Shown here in pieces: positions 57,659 through 64,000 of a stretch of DNA of 64,000 nucleotides. The notes under the pieces are model-generated. The model was not told the origin of the DNA. It searched no databases and saw only the letters and a list, made by a program, of their open reading frames with translations. Position 1 is the stretch's first letter. Every line of letters begins with the position of its first letter. This DNA is from Micavibrio sp. UBA6929 (GTDB taxonomy: Bacteria; Pseudomonadota; Alphaproteobacteria; Micavibrionales; Micavibrionaceae), in NCBI GenBank assembly GCA_002448815.1, contig DKAJ01000008.1, positions 1 through 64,000 on the forward strand, given 5' to 3'. Position numbers and translations under genes: made by a program.

Positions 57659-59293
57659 TTAAGGTTTTAAATAAATAGGACGTCCTGTGCCAGCATTGTT
57701 TAAGGTCGCGCTGTAGCCGTTTAGGCCTGCGGCGCGCGAGTCTAAAATGCCAGAAAGGGCGGTTTTAAACTGTCGTGCTTCGAGGCTGGCTTGTGCCTTT
57801 TTCATCCATGGTGCGGCGACTTTTGCGGCGTTCCCGTCGAGTGACCCCATGAGAGAAATTGCACCTTCGAGGTCACCTTTTTGCAGCATCTTGTCAGCGT
57901 CGCTTAGCGTTTGTTGTGCTTGGGAACTGGTCGTGACGTTTCCGCCCTCTTCTTCGAGGAGGAGAACAGATTGCAGGCGTGCTTTGGCGCGGTCTTGGAT
58001 GCTGAGATCCTCACCTTTTAAAGAGGCAACAACGATTTCGCCAGTAAGACTGCGTAATTCGTTGGATAGGCCAGCGGATGTTAGGATGCCGTTTTGCGCG
58101 TGCGGAGAAAGCTTGGACAGTGCGCCTTGCAGTTCGGCGTCATCATCGCCGACAAGCTTTTGAAGTAGGGCAAGGTCTTCGTTAAACGGTTCGCCGTCGC
58201 GGTTTAGGGCGCTGCGCAGTTGTGTCATCGTCAGGAGGAGCGCAGCCGCCTTAAGGTCAGTTGCAGGAACGCCTTCTAGGGATTGTTGTAGTGATGGGCT
58301 GGTCGCGCGGGCCTTGTCGATTGTGCTTTCGATGGCTTTTTCGCTCGGTGCTTTGAGGTCACTTAGAACTGTTGAAAGTTCGCTTGTTGATTGTTCTAAT
58401 AGGGCGCGTCCGCCTGATGTAGCGGTGAAGGCGGAAAAACGCTGCGTGACGCTGGCCATTGATGGGAAGGATCCAAGTTTTGACAGATATCCGTCAAGCG
58501 CCTGAATTTGCGCCATAACCTCTTCGCTGTTGCCGTTGATCAGGTTTTGCGAAATGACCTTGGCTTCGTTGGCAAGGGTTGCGGCCTTTTTGGCGGTGTT
58601 GTTTGCCGAATTTTTCAAGACTTCGACTTTTTGATCCAGATCATCAGGGATGACGCTGCCGAAGAAGCCTTGCTTTTTCTTGATGTCGTTAAGCTCGGTT
58701 TTTGTTTTTTCAAGATCGGCCTGCATTTCTTCTAATGCGGCGATGCGTTCTTTTTCGCTCATCCCTTTGCTGCCAAGGCCGAAGATGAGTGTTAACGCCA
58801 AAGTGGATACGGCAACCAGAATGATTGTTGTCCAAGTGCTTTTGTTCACGGCGCGCCTTTCTGCTTGTTGGATGCTGTAGATAATATCGTCGTGGAGCAT
58901 GGATGCGAAGACTGAGGGCTCGCTGTCATGGTCTTGTTGTTGGTCTGTGTGTGCGGCGCTTGTTTGCGTGCTTTGCGCATCGTGGTTTTCTTGAGCGTGC
59001 GCAGCGACTTCGGCGACGGTGGCGCCTGCAGGTGTTTCTTGGGCAGGGGGGGCTTGCGGAGTAGGCTCCGGCTCGGGCATGTCGACAAGTCCGGTTAGAT
59101 CAACGTTGTGATCTTGCGCGGCCTTGATGATTTTATCAATGCGGTGCGGGGGAATCGTGTTGCGCTTTTTCCATCCCTGAACGGTTGTAACCGCCGTATC
59201 AATTTTAGTTGCCATGGGGCGAATGCCGCCGAAACGCTCGATGATTTCTTCTGCGTTATCCAAAGAATCCGAGGTATAAGGCTGATCGGTCAT
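57659..59293 (-). CDS. Mitofilin-like (Mic60) membrane protein with N-terminal HTH
   Basis: A 544-residue protein. The start at M-T-D-Q-P has AAAGGA upstream; a 42-residue longer frame overlaps hemD. Residues 20-66 look like a helix-turn-helix (F-G-G-I-R-P-M-A-T-K-I and T-V-Q-G-W-K-K-R-N-T-I-P-P). A Pro/Ala/Gln/His linker leads to one membrane helix (155-173), a coiled coil (about 180-290) and a C-terminal mitofilin-like helical domain (about 440-540). Alphaproteobacterial Mic60 bends the inner membrane and lies in heme operons. The HTH would face the cytoplasm and could bind DNA or a protein. Confidence 0.82.
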   Translation of the reverse strand: MTDQPYTSDSLDNAEEIIERFGGIRPMATKIDTAVTTVQGWKKRNTIPPHRIDKIIKAAQDHNVDLTGLVDMPEPEPTPQAPPAQETPAGATVAEVAAHAQENHDAQSTQTSAAHTDQQQDHDSEPSVFASMLHDDIIYSIQQAERRAVNKSTWTTIILVAVSTLALTLIFGLGSKGMSEKERIAALEEMQADLEKTKTELNDIKKKQGFFGSVIPDDLDQKVEVLKNSANNTAKKAATLANEAKVISQNLINGNSEEVMAQIQALDGYLSKLGSFPSMASVTQRFSAFTATSGGRALLEQSTSELSTVLSDLKAPSEKAIESTIDKARATSPSLQQSLEGVPATDLKAAALLLTMTQLRSALNRDGEPFNEDLALLQKLVGDDDAELQGALSKLSPHAQNGILTSAGLSNELRSLTGEIVVASLKGEDLSIQDRAKARLQSVLLLEEEGGNVTTSSQAQQTLSDADKMLQKGDLEGAISLMGSLDGNAAKVAAPWMKKAQASLEARQFKTALSGILDSRAAGLNGYSATLNNAGTGRPIYLKP

Positions 59294-59330
59294 TGTGATT
59301 CCTTTAATTCCTGTTTCAAAGGGCTTTGCG

Positions 59331-60074
59331 CTACAAGGCTTTGAGGTTGTCGCGTTGTAAGAGGTCGTAAAGCCCTTGCTTGTCAGGGGTGTCGGCGTGA
59401 AGCGTACGTTCCCAGCCAAGTTCCTGTACGTATCCTAGCACGCTGTTGCTGATTGACAAGGCTTTTATGTGGCTGAGATTGTTTTGTAATGTGTGTTTTT
59501 TGACCAGTGTGACAAAGCTTTCGGCGCTGCGGCCTGAGAAAAATAAAACATAGGATATCTTTTGGTCTTTGATGGCCTGAATGATTGGCTGTTCTAGTGT
59601 TTCAGTTGGCGTGGCTTGATAAATGATGATGCTGTGGTTTTTGATGTTTTCTGCGTTCATCCATTCTTCGAGGGGCTGCGAAGTGTTTTTGCCGCGCAGA
59701 TATAGATAGGGCAAATTCGGGGCGTTTTCGGCGTGATGACGCTTGATTAAATCCAGCAAATCATGCGCGTTTCCTGAGGCAGAGCGCGCGCGGGTGAAGC
59801 CATGCTTTATGGCGGTGCTCTGCGTTTTGTCGCCAACGCACAGCGCAGGCAAGGACAGGTAAGTAGGTGAAAATTGCGGGTGTGCCATTAAGTGTTTTAT
59901 CGCCTGTGCGCTGGTGAAAATCAGGGCGGCATAACGGCTTGCCTCTGGCAAGGTGCAGTCATAGGGGTCGATTTTTAAAGTAGGGGCGCTATAGGGCGTA
60001 AAGCCCATTTCTTGCAGGTCGCGGGCGGTTTGTTGTGCTGCCGGATTTGGGCGGGTGATTAAAACCCCGCTCAT
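59331..60074 (-). CDS. hemD: Uroporphyrinogen-III synthase HemD
   Basis: A 247-residue enzyme that closes hydroxymethylbilane to uroporphyrinogen III. Two-lobed pattern: L-I-T-R-P-N-P-A-A-Q-Q-T at the start, A-A-L-I-F-T-S-A-Q-A-I-K in the first lobe, L-Y-L-R-G-K-N-T and V-L-F-F-S-G-R-S-A-E-S-F in the second. HemD is poorly conserved, but the order with hemC supports the call. Its start overlaps the hemC stop by four bases. The mitofilin-like gene follows 37 bases later. Confidence 0.9.
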   Translation of the reverse strand: MSGVLITRPNPAAQQTARDLQEMGFTPYSAPTLKIDPYDCTLPEASRYAALIFTSAQAIKHLMAHPQFSPTYLSLPALCVGDKTQSTAIKHGFTRARSASGNAHDLLDLIKRHHAENAPNLPYLYLRGKNTSQPLEEWMNAENIKNHSIIIYQATPTETLEQPIIQAIKDQKISYVLFFSGRSAESFVTLVKKHTLQNNLSHIKALSISNSVLGYVQELGWERTLHADTPDKQGLYDLLQRDNLKAL

Positions 60075-61054
60075 AGTGCGGCCTTTAATAAGGCTTCAGG
60101 GGCGCTGCGCAGGATATGATCCCCAATATTGCGGCCAAATGTTTCGGCTTCATCTAGGCTGGTGATGTTTGCCTTATCGTGATGTTTGAAGTCCATTTGT
60201 CCATCAGGCGTGAGTAAATGTGCGCGCAGTGTCATTGCGCTGTCGTCGCCGAATGTTGCGTAAATGCCGATAGGCGTGCGGCAAGAGCCATTCAGGGCGC
60301 GCAGGACCGCGCGCTCTGCCGTGATGCATTGCTGCGTTTGCAGGCAGTTTAGGGGCGCTAAAATCGGGGTGAGGTTTGGGGTGTGATCGCTGGCGATTTC
60401 AATGCCGATTGCGCCCTGCGCCGCAGCAGGCAGCATGACATCTTCGGGGACGATGTGGTCAATTTCACTGGTCATTTCAAGGCGGTTTAGACCCGCAGCG
60501 GCCAAAAATGTGGCTTCCATTTCAGGGAAGTCGTTGGCTAGTTCGCCGCGTAATTTGCTGATGCGCGTTCCCACATTGCCGCGCAGCACGGTGGTTTTAA
60601 GGCTGGGGTTGCGAGCGAGGATCATGGCTTGCCTGCGGATGCTAGCCGTGCCAATGGTGATGCCTTCGGGCCACGATTTGGGGTCTGCGTCCATTTTGCC
60701 GCGATGCCTTAGCAGCACTGAGTCGCGCGGATCTTCGCGCGGTAAAATACAGGCGATTTCCAGTCCATCGGGCAAGATGGAATCCATATCTTTCATTGAA
60801 TGAACGGCGATATCAATGCGCCCATCTAAGAGGTTTTCTTCGATTTCTTTGGCGAATTGTGCTTTGCCGCCCTTGCGCTCGCTTAGGCGTTTTTCGCCAT
60901 CTGATGGCGACCAGTCGCCAGAGGTTAAAATGGTAACGATTTCGGTTGTGATGTCAGGCCAATGCTGATTGATCAAGGATTGCACATGATGCGCCTGCCA
61001 AAGGGCAAGTTTTGATCCGCGCGTCCCGATTTTAAGTGTCTTTATCTGATTCAT
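60071..61054 (-). CDS. hemC: Hydroxymethylbilane synthase HemC
   Basis: A 327-residue enzyme that links four porphobilinogens. Landmarks are I-G-T-R-G-S-K-L-A-L-W-Q-A, H-S-M-K-D-M-D, G-T-A-S-I-R-R-Q-A and L-R-G-N-V-G-T-R. The Cys that holds the dipyrromethane cofactor is in L-N-G-S-C-R-T-P-I-G. The ATG at 61054 is chosen; an in-frame GTG three codons earlier is possible. It starts the minus-strand heme operon and is divergent from tsaD with a 44-base spacer. Confidence 0.97.
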   Translation of the reverse strand: MNQIKTLKIGTRGSKLALWQAHHVQSLINQHWPDITTEIVTILTSGDWSPSDGEKRLSERKGGKAQFAKEIEENLLDGRIDIAVHSMKDMDSILPDGLEIACILPREDPRDSVLLRHRGKMDADPKSWPEGITIGTASIRRQAMILARNPSLKTTVLRGNVGTRISKLRGELANDFPEMEATFLAAAGLNRLEMTSEIDHIVPEDVMLPAAAQGAIGIEIASDHTPNLTPILAPLNCLQTQQCITAERAVLRALNGSCRTPIGIYATFGDDSAMTLRAHLLTPDGQMDFKHHDKANITSLDEAETFGRNIGDHILRSAPEALLKAAL

Positions 61055-61098
61055 AAAATTCACTTTAATTCCAAACCGATGCTTGGTACAGAGTGTTT

Positions 61099-62163
61099 AT
61101 GAAGATTTTAGGTATAGAAACCAGTTGCGATGAAACGGCGGCAGCGATTGTCGATGAAAACGGCACTATTTTGTCGAATTTGGTGCTGAGCCAACTGGAC
61201 GAACATCGTGCCTTTGGCGGGGTTGTTCCTGAGATTGCCGCGCGCGCGCATGCAGATCATTTGCATACTTTGATCAAAGGGGCGATGGATGATGCGGGCG
61301 TGTGCTTTTCTGATTTGGACGGCGTCGCCGCGACATGTGGCCCCGGTTTGATTGGCGGGGTGATGGTCGGCATGGTGGCAGGCAAAGCCATCGCCGCCGC
61401 GCATGACTTGCCATTTATCGCAGTGAACCATCTAGAGGGGCACGCCTTAACCGCACGCCTGAGTGATAATGTGTCCTTTCCGTATATTTTGTTTTTGGTG
61501 TCTGGCGGTCATACGCAAATTCTTATCGCAGAGGGCGTTGACCGTTATAAGTTATGGGGCACAACCATTGATGATGCGGCGGGCGAGTGTTTTGATAAGG
61601 CGGCCAAGATTATGGGACTGCCGTATCCGGGCGGCCCGAATGTTCAGAAGATTGCCGAAGAATGCACTGATGCGCAGGCCGCGCAAGAGCGCTTTCCTTT
61701 GCCGCGCCCATTGATCGAGCGTAATAAGCAGGACCTGACGGCGCTGGATTTTTCTTTTTCAGGGTTGAAAACGGCGGTGCGTACGCATGTTGATAAAATG
61801 CCAGATGAAGGTGATCTTGATCGCAGTGCGATTGCAGATTTGGCGTGTGCTTTTCAAACGGCCGTTGCGGATGTTTTGGCAGATCGCGCGCGCAGAGCGC
61901 TTCAGCGCTTTACGCAAGAATATGGAGTCACCAACCCTGTTGTAGTGATTGCGGGCGGCGTGGCAGCGAATAGTGAAATTCGTGCGCGCCTAAGCGAAGA
62001 GTGCCAAAAATATGATGCCCAGATGATTGCACCGCCACTAAAACTGTGCGGTGATAATGCCGCAATGATAGCGTGGGCGGGGCTTGAGCGCTTGCGTTTG
62101 GGCATGGTTGATGGTCTGGATTTTAAGGCGCGTCCGCGATGGCCTCTTGACCAGAGCGCATGA
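61099..62163 (+). CDS. tsaD: tRNA threonylcarbamoyladenosine synthase subunit TsaD
   Basis: A 354-residue enzyme of the t6A tRNA modification pathway. Its landmarks are L-G-I-E-T-S-C-D-E-T, the metal-binding H-L-E-G-H (about 111-115), S-G-G-H-T-Q, G-E-C-F-D-K-A-A and the C-terminal G-G-V-A-A-N-S and C-G-D-N-A-A-M-I. The ATG at 61099 is preferred to a GTG two codons upstream. The Shine-Dalgarno is weak. gpsA follows 40 bases downstream in the same direction. Confidence 0.98.
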   Translation: MKILGIETSCDETAAAIVDENGTILSNLVLSQLDEHRAFGGVVPEIAARAHADHLHTLIKGAMDDAGVCFSDLDGVAATCGPGLIGGVMVGMVAGKAIAAAHDLPFIAVNHLEGHALTARLSDNVSFPYILFLVSGGHTQILIAEGVDRYKLWGTTIDDAAGECFDKAAKIMGLPYPGGPNVQKIAEECTDAQAAQERFPLPRPLIERNKQDLTALDFSFSGLKTAVRTHVDKMPDEGDLDRSAIADLACAFQTAVADVLADRARRALQRFTQEYGVTNPVVVIAGGVAANSEIRARLSEECQKYDAQMIAPPLKLCGDNAAMIAWAGLERLRLGMVDGLDFKARPRWPLDQSA

Positions 62164-62203
62164 AAACCATAGTCTTTGTTCCTATAAACAGAGAGGGATT
62201 TTT

Positions 62204-63199
62204 ATGACGTCATATTCAGTTGGAACAATTGGTGCAGGTGCATGGGGGACGGCTTTGGCTCAGGCACAGGCCGTTGAAGGCGGCTCGTCGATTCTCTGGG
62301 CGCGCGAGCAAGACGTCGTTGATTCCATCAACTCCGTTCATGAGAACACACCGTTTTTACCAGGTGTTCCGCTAAGTGAAAATTTAAAGGCGACCGCTTC
62401 GATGGAAGAGGTCGCACAGCAAGATATTTTGTTGATGGTGACGCCTGCGCAATATATGCGCGCATCACTTGAGAGCTTTAAGCCTCATATTCGCAAAGAT
62501 CAGCCTGTCGTGATTTGCTCGAAAGGGATTGAAATTGAAACGGGTAAACTGTTGGTGCCGGTGGCGCAGGAAGTTTTGGGTGCAAAGCACCCTATTGCCG
62601 TTATGACAGGCCCGACATTTGCCAGTGAAATTGCGCGCAATATGCCTGCGGCGGTGACGATTGCCGCCAAAGACGAAGCCTTGGGTAAGATGTTGCAACA
62701 GGCACTGGGCGCGCCAAAATTCCGTCCTTATGTATCAACGGATATTGTCGGGGCGCAGTTGGGCGGCGCGGTGAAGAACGTGATTGCCATTGCGGCGGGC
62801 ATTGCCAGTGGCCGTGAAATGGGTGACAGCGCGCGCGCGGCGTTAATTACGCGCGGTCTTGCCGAAACGGCGCGTTTATGTGTGGCCATGGGCGGGCAAC
62901 GTCAGACATTACTTGGCATGTGCGGCGTTGGTGATTTGATGCTGACATGTTCATCTATGCAATCACGTAATTGTTCTTTGGGGACTTTGCTTGGGCAAGG
63001 GCAGACGCTGGAGCAAATTTTGGAAAGCCGCAATAGTGTGACCGAGGGCATTTACACGGCGCAGGCTGTTCTTAAGCTTGCCAAGCAAAATGCGGTTGAA
63101 ATGCCTATTTGTCAGGCGGTGAACGCATTGCTCAGCGGTAAGATGACCATTGAAGAGGTCATTGACGATATGCTTAGTCGCCCGTTTTCAGAGCGTTAA
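62204..63199 (+). CDS. gpsA: Glycerol-3-phosphate dehydrogenase GpsA
   Basis: A 331-residue NAD(P)-dependent enzyme that makes glycerol-3-phosphate for phospholipids. The start M-T-S-Y-S-V is chosen after GAGAGGG; a longer frame overlaps tsaD. Motifs are the Rossmann G-A-G-A-W-G-T-A-L-A (10-19), V-I-C-S-K-G-I-E, the catalytic Lys region G-A-V-K-N-V-I-A-I-A-A-G and G-D-L-M-L-T-C-S-S. It is convergent with nadK. Confidence 0.98.
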   Translation: MTSYSVGTIGAGAWGTALAQAQAVEGGSSILWAREQDVVDSINSVHENTPFLPGVPLSENLKATASMEEVAQQDILLMVTPAQYMRASLESFKPHIRKDQPVVICSKGIEIETGKLLVPVAQEVLGAKHPIAVMTGPTFASEIARNMPAAVTIAAKDEALGKMLQQALGAPKFRPYVSTDIVGAQLGGAVKNVIAIAAGIASGREMGDSARAALITRGLAETARLCVAMGGQRQTLLGMCGVGDLMLTCSSMQSRNCSLGTLLGQGQTLEQILESRNSVTEGIYTAQAVLKLAKQNAVEMPICQAVNALLSGKMTIEEVIDDMLSRPFSER

Positions 63200-63227
63200 A
63201 ATTTATCAATTTTAAATCTAAAAAGGG

Positions 63228-63995
63228 TTAGCACTGTCCGCCGGCAAATTGCTCGCGGAAGATGCGCTCACGCAGGCTTTCTGCGTCATCGAACATCAGT
63301 GTTTTAGTGATGCGTTTTGCCACTTGAATGTTTACTTCCCGAACGTCGCGTATTTCTGTTGTGTCGGCAGTTGCGCTGACGGGGCGTTCGTTGGGTTTGA
63401 ACACTTCAAATTTGATTTTACATTTGTTGCTGACTACGGCGCCAGGCCAGTGGCGCGGGCGAAATGGGCTGATCGGTGTGATCGGCATGACATTCGCATC
63501 AAGCTGCAAGATTGGGCCACCGGCTGAGCTATTGTAGGCAGTGCTGCCCATAGGGGTGGACACCATAACGCCATCGCAGACAAGATCTTTGATGCGGAGC
63601 TTATCATTGACGTGAACCTTTAATTTGGCCGACGCGTGCGTTTCACGCAGTAAAGAAACCTCGTTAAAGGCGTAATGTTTTGATTTGTTGCCGTCTTTGT
63701 CGATGGCTTCCATCTTTAGCGGATGAATATTAAAATGGGCGGCGCTGGCGATGCGCTCTTGCAGTTTTTTGATATTATAATCATTTAGCAAAAAGCCCAA
63801 CGTGCCTAAATTCATGCCGAATAAAGGGGCCTGATAATCAATATAGTGATGAAGCGCATGCAGCATCGAGCCATCGCCGCCTAAAACGACGATAACATCG
63901 GCCTCTTCTGGCGGGGCGGACTGATAATGGTTTTTCAGTTCTGCCAGCGCGTTTTGGGCGCGGAGTTTTCGTGATGCGTGAAAAGCAATTTTCAT
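63228..63995 (-). CDS. nadK: NAD kinase NadK
   Basis: A 255-residue cytoplasmic enzyme that phosphorylates NAD to NADP. The signature G-G-D-G (39-42) is in V-V-L-G-G-D-G-S-M-L, with G-T-L-G-F-L, F-N-E-V-S-L-L and D-G-V-M-V-S-T-P-M-G-S-T-A-Y. The length is normal for the short alphaproteobacterial form. The start codon lies five bases inside the right edge, so upstream signals are not visible. Confidence 0.96.
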   Translation of the reverse strand: MKIAFHASRKLRAQNALAELKNHYQSAPPEEADVIVVLGGDGSMLHALHHYIDYQAPLFGMNLGTLGFLLNDYNIKKLQERIASAAHFNIHPLKMEAIDKDGNKSKHYAFNEVSLLRETHASAKLKVHVNDKLRIKDLVCDGVMVSTPMGSTAYNSSAGGPILQLDANVMPITPISPFRPRHWPGAVVSNKCKIKFEVFKPNERPVSATADTTEIRDVREVNIQVAKRITKTLMFDDAESLRERIFREQFAGGQC

Positions 63996-64000
63996 TCAGG

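Overview
The window is a chromosomal segment of a motile Gram-negative alphaproteobacterium. The signs are a FliX regulator divergent from flgI, a cckA kinase gene beside flhB, a DksA without its zinc-finger cysteines, a mitofilin-like gene inside a hemC-hemD-hemY operon, and a tsaD-gpsA pair divergent from hemC. Gene sequences look closest in style to Rhodospirillales or Micavibrio-like lineages. That is inference from family resemblance, and no species can be named from this sequence alone.

Layout. 1-3.8 kb: a large unknown membrane protein gene that runs off the left edge, divergent from an exported Gly/Ala/Ser-rich protein, then a lipoprotein. 3.9-6.0 kb: yejBE peptide ABC permeases. 6.2-43.1 kb: flagellar and chemotaxis genes. 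Blocks are flagellin plus a TPR-sulfotransferase; a minus-strand run flgI-flgJ-two FlgN-like genes-fliK-flgD-flgE-flgE; fliX and dksA; flgF-flgG-flgA-flgH on minus; fliL-fliM-DUF6468-motE-cheY-cheZ-two MotB-like genes-AMIN/TPR protein on plus; fhlB-fliO-fliP on minus; and flgB-flgC-fliE-two exported proteins-fliQ-fliR-flhB-cckA on plus. 43.3-44.4 kb: recA. 44.5-49.8 kb: a small surface-glycan group (GT2, Wzz-like, GT4, Wzy/ligase-like, GT9). 49.8-56.2 kb: a lipoprotein, a YejA-like binding protein, a sugar/adenosine kinase, a TetR regulator, two unknown proteins and a rhomboid protease. 56.3-64 kb: hemY-mitofilin-hemD-hemC, tsaD, gpsA, nadK.

The flagellar genes supply export gate (FliO, P, Q, R, FlhB and an extra FlhB C-domain), rod (FlgB, C, F, G, FliE), rings (FlgH, FlgI, FlgA), hook (two FlgE, a giant FlgD, FliK), filament (one flagellin), motor and switch parts (FliL, FliM, MotE, MotB types) and CheY/CheZ. 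MotA, FliF, FliG, FliN, FlhA, FliI and FlgK/L are not in the window. Two nearly identical sigma-54 type promoters, before flgI and before flgF, point to shared late timing of rod, ring and hook genes.

The least ordinary items are the expanded FlgD with three Ig-like repeats, tandem divergent hook proteins, the TPR-sulfotransferase beside flagellin, a pair of related exported cysteine-bearing proteins inside the export-gate operon, a MotB-like protein without the ion-binding Asp next to a true MotB, and a mitofilin-like protein with an N-terminal helix-turn-helix. No tRNA, rRNA, CRISPR array, IS element or phage gene was seen.
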